The notes beneath the pieces are model-generated. The model was not told the DNA's origin and did no database searches. It saw nothing but the letters and a program-made list of their open reading frames with translations. A program made the position numbers and the translations under genes. From NCBI GenBank assembly GCA_036873755.1, contig JAVTVY010018822.1, positions 17,430-81,429 of the forward strand: a stretch of DNA of 64,000 bases. Reading direction: 5' to 3'. This DNA is from Hanleya hanleyi. Its lineage: Eukaryota; Mollusca; Polyplacophora; Lepidopleurida; Hanleyidae. Below are positions 23,911 to 35,200 of the stretch, piece by piece; the stretch's first letter is position 1, and each line of letters begins with the position of its first letter.

Positions 23911-24791
23911 ATTTCTTGTAATACAGATAAAACACATTAACAGAAACAAGAATATTTTAAGAGGTATAAAAGTCGAAGTTTTCATGTATCTGGCTCTATA
24001 TACAAGCCATCTTCGCTTACCCAAGTCTAACACTACACGTGTTGCCTTGGCTGAACGTAACACATTATCTGATCAGAATACAGGTCTGGTGATGTCATAG
24101 CGCTATAAATATTCCGTGGTCCATATTAGGAGAAGTGCAATATATGACCTCTTTAAAATTCAAATTTGATTGGCTATTCGAAGGAAATTAACATCAATAC
24201 ACCCACCACTTGCCATATTTGGAGATCACACGGGCAGACATCAAAGAAAATCCTAGCTGCTCGGTGTTGGCAAGCTCCTAACTTGATTGGCTATATGACA
24301 TCACGTGCGTTTCCCGGTCTGAACAGTTTACTCCATTCGTTAAGTCAAGGTAAATGAGGGAACGTTAGTGTAGTATTTAACTTGAAAATGTGAAGCTGTA
24401 TACAAGCAGGATATTCAGGGAACCTTAATAGAGATCCAGTTATTGGTACTGGCAATATATATAGCATTTGTTATAATTTTAGTTATATCGTGCTTCACCG
24501 TTTGATTTTATCGAATTATGCATAAATACCTTAATAGATTTATTGTACATGTTGAATGTGGTGTAACATCACTTTCAGCAATATATTCAACATTGAATGT
24601 CGAATGTCGAACGTCGAACTTATTGCTAACTTCTGCACGCTACATAAATCCAGATAACGGTCAACATAAAGCACCTGCACACGTATCAGTAACAGTTGGC
24701 GTGTAATGCAAAGTTCTTCCACCAGCGACGTCAGCTTTCAACATTCCAAAATGAGCTGCCGTAACGTGTGGTCATGTGGTCGACCTCGTTA

Positions 24792-25805
24792 TCAGGAAGG
24801 CAGAATAACAAAGCTTGATGGATGTGAATACATTTGTGGGTATACCATATGCCCGGAGTAAGATGTTCGTGGAGAACAGGAGACCGGATTTTGACGTTGT
24901 GGTTCCCACGTCATCATCTTGGGTGTTATTCTGTGGTATGGATAATATCCTTGTGGGGAAACGCTGGCCGTGCTTCGAAATTGTTGTCCCAATGTGACCA
25001 ATTGTGGTGTCAACCTCTGGTATGGATATTGCCCTGTTGTTGATGACTTCATGGGAACATACCCAATATTACAACCGTACCTTTGTGGGAAGGCCATCAG
25101 ATTGGTGTCGTTGGTTGTTTTTCTCGCTCGTCTTCTGGCTTGTCTTCTACTATAATCTCCCTTGGCAAAGTCCTCCACACAGGCTGGGTGTATGGACCAG
25201 TAATTGCCTTTACCGTTGTCAGCACGACCGTTCTTGATGAAACATTCATTGAGAGACAAGTTATGACGGACACTGTTCCTCCAAGCCCGCTCTGTGTTGT
25301 TGTAATAAGGGTAATTGTCCATAATATACTGATATATATCCCCTAGTAAAATCTTTCCTTCAGATGTACTCAAAATTGCCATGGAAATCAGAGCGATATG
25401 GGGAATGGGGAGGCATCTCATTGCAGTTATCTGATGAAATGGATGGTGATGATCTTGTTGTGTTATCCTTATCAGGAAACTTTCTGGTCCGTTTGTCTAA
25501 CGATAAAAGAACTTCAGCGATGGATTCCACACTATCGAGGCTGGTGCTGTCACTGTCACTTGAAGAGCATACAGAAAAGTTCTCACTCTTGTAGATGACT
25601 GACTGACTGCCATTTCCGTTAGAAGATAAAAGATCGCTTTTTGAGAAATCAGGAGTGACCGTATTTTTGCACCTGGGTGGAAGAGACCAAATTTGCCTGT
25701 GGCCATGTCCCTTCGCGATATGATACCGGATGTGATCCACAGGTTTGATCAGCTGGCGCATCTCGTCGTTTCCAGTCAAGTATAGTCAATGCTGAATGTT
25801 AGCAT
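24792..25805 (-). pseudogene. FoxQ2-like forkhead copy C, frameshifted
   Basis: Inverted copy of the forkhead gene, alignable with copy B over its whole length. The ancestral ATG is at 25805. Two frameshifts are visible: about 2 extra bases some 20 bp after the ATG, giving TGA, and one extra base at the start of the forkhead domain near 25398 (PPHS then a shifted frame). Downstream of the second break the frame is open from 25421 to 24792, with NSVRHNLSLNECF, NGKGNYWSIHP, the basic tail and the ILPS end. It also differs by substitutions such as GDYSRRQ for GDYRRRQ, so it is older than the A/B split. Its TATA-like sequence (25895-25904) is kept. Confidence 0.85.
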
Positions 25806-26990
25806 GGTTTCTTAAATATTTCACAAATATTCAGCCTCTGTCTAATGATTGCAACAAGACGGAATACAATTGTTAGGTTATGTGGAGTAGCCTGTTTATA
25901 TAAGTAGAGTCCTATAATTGTTGATGGTTCCCGATGTTTGGTTGATATACTGTGTTAGTGAGGTGTGTTACTGTTGTTCTCAGGTTTGTCACTGACGCGT
26001 GGTATAGCTGTGACTAACCAAGTCAATCAGTATTGACTGTCTGCCATAACACCGGACGGTTAGCACGTGATTAATGGACTATATTGTATGCCTGATTATG
26101 ATATAAAAATGAAAAAAAAATTGGCAGCGGTAATTACGATTCGTGAGTTTCTGCATTTCATTTTACTGTATAGGCACGATTAATTAGTGCTGGTGAGAGG
26201 AGCACGTGTAGTACAATTATCGACTTTGCCTGAACCTTATACTATTGGAAACACAAATAATTATGGTTAATGATGGTGTACGGTATGATAATCAAGCCAA
26301 GCTTGTTTGATCAGGACGAGACAAGATACTCTAGTGCTTCCACAGTTTAGGGCACTAAATGATTTTGGACATGGAGATACTCTAGTGCTTCCACAGTTTA
26401 GGGCACTAAATGATTTTGGACATGGCCTTAACAAATGAAGTGTATATCTAAGTGATGACTCCCATCATTTTACTGCTATGTTAGTGCAACCAAAGTTAAG
26501 AATACGTATTATATTACACAACTACACCTATCTCCATCCTGGTTTGCAAACTATTTCCAAATTAGGTAAATAAGAGCAATAAATGTAATATATGGATCTG
26601 TCATCATGATATTAACATGACCTTTACCGATTCGAGGTTCTCTAATTTGATATGAATTATGGTCTGTTTAAAAAATAAACTTTAATTCTCCAAACAGTTC
26701 GGCAGCTTCGGAGTTATTGTAGTTGGGATGTATATGTAATCGATTACGACTGGCAACTTGTATTAAATTTCGTTGGTATCAATGGGAATTGGTATCGAGA
26801 TATATTTTTTGGTTGAAATTGCAACTTCCAAATCGGTGGTAGAACACCAAAGTTAGGAATAAAGTTATTACTCCTCCCCACTGTTCATCAGAATGTAGAA
26901 CACAAGTAAGACCCCAAAATCGGCTTCGCGCCTTGCTTATTGTGTATATTGCAGCATGAAAAATCTCGCATTCGGTGACATGTAACACCC
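25806..26990 (-). repeat. Inverted upstream flank of Fox copy C
   Basis: Reverse complement of the B upstream region (about 10880-11774), with the E-box block at 25975-26085. A 50-bp tandem duplication (26325-26374 and 26375-26424, GATACTCTAGTGCTTCCACA...) is specific to this copy. No gene seen. Confidence 0.75.
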
Positions 26991-28187
26991 TGGGGAAATG
27001 TATAGTGTAAGCGTTTCTCTGAATTTCAGAGACGTTTCTTGAACTTAATTCACGTGTACATCGCGTGATCAGCTATGTTCTAAAATTGTTTCTATACTAT
27101 TGCGAAATAAAATATTTCGTAGCGTGAAAAATAATATTCGTATTGTTTAATGTAGAATATACGTCGTCCAGTTTTCACCAGACAAGAGATTTAATTAATA
27201 TCTGCTTTCTATAGCTATCTAAAATCTTAACGACTTCTCCTAAAATCAAGAAATTCAATAAACCTCATTAAAACCAATGCTAAAATGGATTCATTCAAAT
27301 GTCTGGTGCCGTATTCACCTATAAATTGCAATTTGGACAGAAATACCCTTTTCTGTGACGTCACCGACTAATTTCGCATAAAGATTGAGGTTATAAGCCA
27401 CGCAAGGTGTGAATTGTGGCTTGGCAAATAAGGAAATGTATTTGTTGGCTCGTTTAAATGTTGTCGCTTTTCAACTTCTGCATCTTGGCGTCACCTCGAT
27501 ATAGGCCTAAGTTAGCTGTCAGAGCCATAGGTGAATGAGCCATTAATCGCGTAATCCTGTCAGTACTTGCTTCATACTTGTCTAATTGTCGAGACACTTT
27601 ACACTTACATAGAATTTGAGTCCCTATCTCAATTAACATGTTCAGCATTTCCGGATCCGATGGTTTGGCCATGAGCATGGACGTGCGTGAATAGAATATA
27701 TTTGGGGCATACTTCAAGTGAAATTTGCAGTTACATTTTCAGCGCCTTTCCCTCCAATTCACAGCTAAGAACATACAGTAACATTCTCAATTCCATTTTG
27801 ACTGCTCAGCTCGGAATGGGTTGTTTCTCAGTCTTCGTTGTAAAGCTATAAATAATAAACTGATAATTCAGAACTCTTGAATTCTCCGAATTGTAAAGTA
27901 TAAGTTACTCATCGAATGGAACAGTACGGGAACTTCTCAGCTGTTGACTAGTTTTATTATCACTTGCGTCTGTCTCATTATACGTAGTTTTTTATGTTGT
28001 TATTTCATTCTATCAAGTTTAATTCCATGTTATTTTAGTGGTCTCTTGTCATATTTACATATGTAAATAAGTAAAAAGTTGGTTAAATAAGTAAATCAAT
28101 GAATAAAATTGAGTTTTATTGAAACTTAAAAATTACCATACTCATTGGTAAAACAACAATATATACCAAACATAAAGCAACAGTTCG
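26991..28187. other. No recognisable feature
   Basis: AT-rich sequence beyond the end of the forkhead unit. The longest ORF, 87 codons on the minus strand at 27454-27717, has no motif I recognise. I see no repeat or splice pattern that would support a gene. Confidence 0.4.
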
Positions 28188-28344
28188 CTGTCAGAAGGAT
28201 TGGGTATAGACGTGACGTCCCCAAAATAGTTGGTGTTTCAAGACGACTCAGGCTGTTTGGATCAAAATGGAATTTGACTCAGTCTTTGGGTCCGTCACGT
28301 ATATCCAAAAATATCTGGTCAATTTGACCCAATCCTTCTGACAG
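28188..28344. repeat. Short element with perfect 18-bp inverted ends
   Basis: CTGTCAGAAGGATTGGGT at 28188-28205 is the exact reverse complement of 28327-28344. The 157-bp interval contains several shorter dyads such as GGTCAATTTGACC. It may be a very small MITE or a structured RNA-like repeat. Confidence 0.6.
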
Positions 28345-29115
28345 GGTTGTCTCAATATGACCAAACATTTTCGTCTGTCTCAACGGTTCTCTATCACAAT
28401 CTCGTAAAATGTATATCGAGGGACAGTTCTAAATAGGCCTAATGTGAACATGAACATCTGTTTAGCAAAGACATCAGAAAGTGCATGGTTTTCTATTGAA
28501 GAAAATGTGCTTATTAGAAAGTTCACATTCCTCCATATTGATATTAAACGTTGCTTATTCCAAACCTTTTTTTTTATTGTTGTCCATACATAGTGGAGCA
28601 TACAGTGCTAAGAAGGCCGCAATATATAATGTATACATGTGGAGGCATGAAAACATGATATGGTACTAAGATATCCCTTTAAATGTTAAGAGCAAAAATA
28701 ATACAAGTACAATATATTATACAATCTTGGTTGCATGGTTGGATTTCAAGTAGTACGATTTCTTACAGACCACCCCTTAAAAGGCCAACTATAAGATGGA
28801 AAAGTACACGAACAAAACTACTCCAATTCTTAGCTCTGAATTTTCAGTATTGAAGTACAGGCATAATTTCAGCAAAGGAAGTTTCCTGTAACATTATTTA
28901 GTCCTAAAACAGCAGGTGCTCCGGGAGTGATCGTACCACCTAAAATTCCATCATAACTGTAATCACAGTGAAAAGTAATGGAGAAAGGATAGAGCAGAGT
29001 ATACCTGCCTGTAACCATAAATACTAAAATGTGTATGTTACATACTCAACTCACAATGCCTGAACAATACTTCCACTTTTCATCGAATTTATGCATACTG
29101 TAGATTATTTTAGCA

Positions 29116-29460
29116 TTAACCATTTAAGTAGTATTGCTTGACATCATGTTTAATGCAGTCTAATGCTGGCAGTTTGCCCTTGATGCTAGCTCTATATATG
29201 CTATAATTTATCAACAACGATATCAGATTAAGAACTTTTGTGTCAGTCCCCAGGAAACCAAATATAATACTATATGGTGAAAAAAATATTTTGTGTAATG
29301 TACAACTCTCAACCCATCTTGAAACCAGTTCACGGAATATCTGAGCTTGAGGGCAATCAATTAGTAGGTGTACAATTGTCTCAACCTCTCGCTTGCATAG
29401 AGAGCACATATTATTGTCTGCTAGATGCATTTCAAAGAGTAATGCCTTACATGTAAGTGT
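29116..29460 (-). pseudogene. LINE reverse-transcriptase tail fragment
   Basis: The minus-strand reading frame includes KALLFEMHLADNNMCSLCKREVETIVHLLIDCPQ split over about 29335-29445. The C-x2-C...H-x4-C pattern is typical of the zinc-binding tail (zf-RVT type) of non-LTR retrotransposon polymerases. Only this end is present. Upstream the frame runs into the hairpin array at 29470, so the 5' side was lost or replaced. Confidence 0.65.
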
Positions 29461-29469
29461 ACAGGAAAA

Positions 29470-29766
29470 ATATGGTTGCCCGCGACCATAAAAGTTATAG
29501 TATAGACATGACGTACCATATGTTTTATGGTCACTATCTGACAATACAACTTCTGGTCGGAGTAACCATAAAAGATCTGGTCACCAGGCGACCAGATATT
29601 TTATGGTCGCTCCGACAGTGAATTATATGGTCAAGTTGACCATACAATATATGCTCGCTCAAGCAAAATTATGGTCGAAAGATTCTTCTGACCACATATT
29701 TAGTGGTCAAGAGCAACCATAAGAAATATGGTTACCATACTTTTCCTGGTCGGAGGCGACCATATT
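29470..29766. repeat. Array of short TGGTC/GACCA hairpins
   Basis: About ten near-consecutive dyads are built on (TA)TGGTC and GACCA(TA). Examples are 29471-29490, 29554-29570, 29626-29643 (TATGGTCAAGTTGACCATA), 29704-29720, 29731-29738 and 29747-29766. The keyword is conserved while loops and spacers vary, unlike an ordinary tandem repeat. No coding capacity. Confidence 0.7.
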
Positions 29767-29794
29767 TTCATGGATTAATACCGCTTGGTGTCAT

Positions 29795-30295
29795 CTTGGT
29801 CACAGCCAATTGACCTTTCCGGCCTGTCACCCTCACAGTAATAAGATATCAGGAAGGTCTCCATAAGGTACAGCCATAGATTCGACATACATACAGGACA
29901 GGTACAGTTAAGGCATATACCTTGTCCGTACCTCCAAATTTGCCATTTGATTCAACATGGGCAATGTACAGATAAGGTACGTCCCAAAAATGTTAACGAT
30001 GCCTTGACTGTACCTCGCTTGAATAAGGTATCAATAAGGCACTGTCACAAGATATCGCTAAGGACCATTAAGGTATACTATAGGCACATTGGGATAAATC
30101 CAGTCGAAGAGCACGGCGCAAGTAGAGTTCATCCAGAGGTACACTCAAGGTACCGGGTCTTGTGCAAGGTATGGTCAGCCATTTTATAGCAGGAGGTACC
30201 ATTAAGGTACAGTCGGGTTGCTACAGAAGGTACTGGTAAGGCAAAAGCCATGGTCAAGTGTAGTTACGAGGTGCAGTCAAGTCATGGCGAAAAGT
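29795..30295. repeat. Cryptic AAGGTAC-rich zone
   Basis: The word AAGGTA(C/T), its complement GTACCTT and shortened forms (AAGGCA, GAGGTAC) recur about every 15-30 bp over 500 bp without a regular longer unit. No gene recognised. Confidence 0.5.
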
Positions 30296-30468
30296 AGTAC
30301 ACTATAAACTTCAATAAATCAGATTGTTTCCGCAGAATACTTTTTATTCTTTGACATACATTACGTATTTAGCACTATTAAAACATATACAAAAATGTAA
30401 ATTGATAGATACATCCGCTTACTTCTTTACCAAATTGACAGTCTAAGGTTTGACCATGCTTTCTTGTT

Positions 30469-30960
30469 TACAGTCCTTTGTTTTTGTATCCAGACAGATT
30501 ATTGTTCTCCTCAGTCCTGTGGTTTTTACATAAAAGATGGACCGTACATTCTCACCTGAACATCTCAACACAATTGAAACATAAACAGCAAGATCCTGCT
30601 CAGTCTGTGGTTTGGCAATTCTTTAATTATTATCTTATGTACAGTCCATGATTGTTTGTATCCAGGCCGACTATTGTTAAACTATAGTCGTGTGATTAAT
30701 AGATAGAACCTGGAACACACACTCTCACTTCACATCAGCACTATTAAAACATTTTTACAGTAACATATAAACATCGTGCTCATTTATTTCGTGTGTGGTT
30801 TGTCACTACTTTCTTATTTACAGTCCTTTGTGCTTGTATCCAGACAGACTATTGTTCTTGTTCGTCATGTGATTTTTACATCAAAGAGGCACCATACATT
30901 CTCACCTCAACTCCCATCTCAATAAAATCACTGCTGTTCATATATCTGCCTGTGAATAAC
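30469..30960 (+). repeat. Three diverged 170-180-bp tandem repeats
   Basis: Repeats start at about 30469, 30640 and 30819. Each has ACAGTCC(T/A)T, GTATCCAG(A/G)C(A/C)GA(T/C)TATTGTT and a CATTCTCACCT-like end. The stretch from 30961 to 32204 shows nothing I can identify apart from short ORFs. Confidence 0.7.
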
Positions 30961-32204
30961 GACTTATGTTAGATGATCTCTGCCAATTGAGTCCATGTAG
31001 ACATGGTAAAGAACAAGTGAATCAACAATGATCACCACAGTCCTCCACTTGCGGCTCTTCTATCCCATTGCCCAGTTGACCACAGAAGCTGTGCTGTCGA
31101 TTGTGTTGTACAGAAAGCTGAAATGAATGGAAAACATCATTAGAGAGGTATTTCTGATTCACAAGGCTCAGACAGCCCTTCCGATGACACAAATGTGATT
31201 CCAATGCACATGGTATTAATAATGAATGTGTTTTCTGCAATAGGTAATCTCGGCTACTAAATAATTTGTATCATAATATATTATTTGCTGAATATCTACA
31301 AAATGACGTGACAACCTCTTTATAACTGAAAACATGGAAATAGAATGATGTGCAGGCGTTATATTTCACGAACATACTTAACATTCTCCAACTCTAATGT
31401 ATCTGACATCTACCTCGTGCCCGGAAAATTTAGTATAGGAGTTCACAGAGTAAAGTTTTGCTCACCCTTTATTCCTCCTATGATGTTACTAGTTAGTGCC
31501 GGCAGATTCCCATTGCCATATCGGCAAGAGTGTGTTCAGCAAACATCTTCTCTGACATCAGATTTTGACTGTTTCGTTCTCCTAAAAGGTGTTTTGCATT
31601 TGTTGGTGGTACTGGTATACATATACACTGCTCCCAGGTGACAGTGCAACCATCTAAAACAGAGTATAAACATTCCAATGAATCAACGATAAAAGTACAC
31701 CTCCTTAAGATAGTCAGAAGTAGAATATTACATTTCTCTCAAAAATGAAGTTATCTCAAAGATTTTTTATATATATTGGATTGGATATATGATCAAAATT
31801 GAAAACAAAATTCGCACAAAGATATATATTGTGGTTGCCATAATAATGGTGGCCAACTCGGATTTTAGCGCTTGAATTGAGAATGGCCTATATGTGTACA
31901 CCTATAGGCCTGAACGAACATTGTGTGAGACTGATTCCTCTTTTTTCTTCCCAGAAGGAAACGACAATAGGGCATCTCTCGAACCAAAACAAACACAGAT
32001 ACTGACATTTGATTTCATGAGGGATGAAACATACAACACATTGCCTGGCTTTAAAAAATTTGAATCAAATACATTTTATGCTCCCCCCCCCTCGCCCCCC
32101 ATATTGAAATATGTCCAAATTGAGATATTTTGACCGATTTGCACAGTAAAAACGGCTATGCCGAATTCCGGCATTTAAACTGGTCACAGCAATGGACTAA
32201 CTGG

Positions 32205-35200
32205 GATATTCTGCTGGTGGACGTTTCGTCCCCGAGGCCCGCCCCCTGTACAGACCTTTTGGTCTTTGATATATGTTGGCACTTGTGGGAAGTTGATGCT
32301 GGGTCGACATCGGCCTTACAGACTAGTCTTTTTGTGTTAAATGCCGTCATTTACATCTGACGACGATACAGCTCACCAATCTCCAATGTACGAGTTGTCA
32401 CAGCGAAACAGCTCACCAATTACCAGTATACGAGTTGTCAGAGCATTTCCATCATAGCTCTAGATTTGTATCTAATACCGCTTATGCCGGTGCTAGTGTG
32501 GTCATATCATCCAAGTTGCCACATGAACAGGTACAATAAAAGCGTGCCTGAGATACACACATATCACGAATCGTTAGATTCTTGGTATGTGCTTTAGAAT
32601 AGGTTAACCAGAAGACTATTCTGTGAAGTCATGTGACGCAGTCAGTATGTCGGCACCTCTTCCCACTTCCCTTATATGTGTTGTAATTTTTTCCTGTATA
32701 TGGCGAGATTCTGCTGGTGGACGTTTCGTCCCCGAGGCCCGCCCCCTGTACAGACCTTTTGGTCTTTGATATATGTTGGCACTTGTGGGAAGTTGATGCT
32801 GGGTCGACATCGGGCCTTACAGACTAGTCTTTTGTGTTAAATGCCGTCATTTACATCTGACGACGATACAGCTCACCAATCTCCAATGTACGAGTTGTCA
32901 CAGCGAAACAGCTCACCAATTACCAGTATACGAGTTGTCAGAGCATTTCCATCATAGCTCTCTAGATTTGTATCTAATACCGCTTATGCCGGTGCTAGGG
33001 GCCGTGTGGTCATATCATCCAAGTTGCCACATGAACAGGTACAATAAAAGCGTACCTGAGATACAACACATATCACGAATCGTTAGATTCTTGGTATGTG
33101 CTTTAGAATAGGTTAACCAGAAGACTATTCTGTGAAGTCATGTGACGCAGTCAGTATGTCGGCACCTCTTCCCACTTCCCTTATATGTGTTGTAATTTTT
33201 CCCAGTTGAGATCTTGGGCTGGGTGTGACGTTTCTGTCCTCACGAGCCCGCCCTGCCAGACCTTTTGGTCTTTGATATATGTTGGCACGTGTGGGAAGTT
33301 GATGCTGGGTCGACATCGGGCATTACAGACTAGTCTTTTGTGTTAAATGCCGTCATTTACATCTGACGACGATACAGCCCACCAATCTCCAATGTACGAG
33401 TTGTCACAGCGAAACAGCTCACCAATTACCAGTATACGAGTTGTCAGAGCATTTCCATCATAGCTCTCTAGATTTGCATCTAATACCGCTTATGCCGGTG
33501 CTAGGGGCCGTGTGGTCATATCATCCATGTTGCCACATGAACAGGTACAATAAAAGCGTACCTGAGATACAACACATATCACGAATCGTTAGATTCTTGG
33601 TATGTGCTTTAGAATAGGTTACCAGAAGACTATTCTGTGAAGTCATGACGCAGTCAGTATGTCGGCACCTCTTCCCACTTCCCTTATATGTGTTGTAATT
33701 TTTACCTGTATATGGCGAGATTCTGCTGGCGGACGTTTCGTCCCCGAGGCCCGCCCCCTGTACAGACCTTTTGGTCTTTGATATATGTCGGCATTTGTGG
33801 GAAGTTGATGCTGGGTCGACATCGGGCCTGACAGACTAGTCTTTTGTGTTAATTGCCGTCATTTACATCTGACGACGATACAGCTCACCAATCTCCAATG
33901 TACGAGTTGTCACAGCGAAACAGCTCACCAATTACCAGTATACGAGTTGTCAGAGCATTTCCATCATAGCTCTCTAGATTTGTATCTAATACCGCTTATG
34001 CCGGTGCTAGGAGCCGTGTGGTCATATCATCCAAGTTGCCACATGAACGGGTACAATAAAAAAGCGTACCTGAGATACAACACCTATCACGAATCGTTAG
34101 ATTCTTGGTATGTGCTTTAGAATAGGTTAACCAGAAGACTATTCTGTGAAGTCATGTGACGCAGTCAGTATGTCGGCACCTCTTCCCACTTCCCTTTATA
34201 TGTGTTGTAATTTTTTCCTGTATATGGCGAGATTCTGCTGGTGGACGTTTCGTCCCCGAGGCCCGCCCCCTGTACAGACCTTTTGGTCTTTGATATATGC
34301 TGGCACTTGTGGGAAGTTGATGCTGGGTCGACATCGGGCCTTACAGACTAGTCTTTTGTGTTAAATGCCGTCATTTTCATCTGACGCCGATACAGCTCAC
34401 CAATTCCCAGTGTATGAGTTGTCAAAGCGAAACAGCTCACCAATTACCAATATACGAGTTGTCAGGAGTATTTCCATCATAGCTCTCTAGATTTGTATCT
34501 AATACCGCTTATGCCGGTGCTAGGGGCCGTGTGGTCATATCATCCAAGCGTTGCCATGAACAGGTACAATAAAAGCGTACCTGAGATACAACACATATCA
34601 CGGATCGTTAGATTCTTGGTGTGTGCTTTAGAATAGGTTAACCGGAAGACCATACTGTGAAGTCATGTGGCTCTTTCAGTATGTCGGCACCTCTTCCCAC
34701 TTCCCTTATATGTGTTGTAATATTTACCTGTATATGGCGAGACTCTGCTGGTGGACGTTTCGTCCCCGAGGCCCGCCCCCTGTACAGACCTTTTGGTCTT
34801 TGATATATGTTGGCATTTGTGGGAAGTTGATGCTGGGTCGACATCGGCCTTACAGACTAGTCTTTTGTGTTAATTTCCGTCATTTACATCTGACGACGAT
34901 ACAGCTCACCAATCTCCAATGTACGAGTTGTCACAACGAAACAGCTCACCAATTACCAGTATACGAGTTGTCAGAGCATTTCCATCATAGCTCTCTAGAT
35001 GTGTATATAATACCGCTGGTGCCGGTGCTAGGGGCCGTGTGGTCATATCATCTAAGTTGTTACATGAACAGGTACAATAAAAGCGTACCTGAGATACCAC
35101 ATATCACGAATTGTTAGATTCTTGGTATGTGGTTTAGAATAGGTTAACCAGAGGACTATTCTGTGAAGTCATGTGACGCAGTCAGTGTGTCGGCACCTCT

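Noticed and set aside
27454..27717. 87-codon minus-strand ORF
   Set aside because: No recognisable motif, splice context or repeat copy; length is compatible with chance.
29460..29544. N-terminal extension of the LINE-tail ORF
   Set aside because: These codons come from the hairpin array, not from LINE sequence, so the ORF start is artificial.
31345..31678. Overlapping ORFs of 61-98 codons on both strands
   Set aside because: Opposite-strand overlap, no motifs and no splice pattern; neither could be supported.
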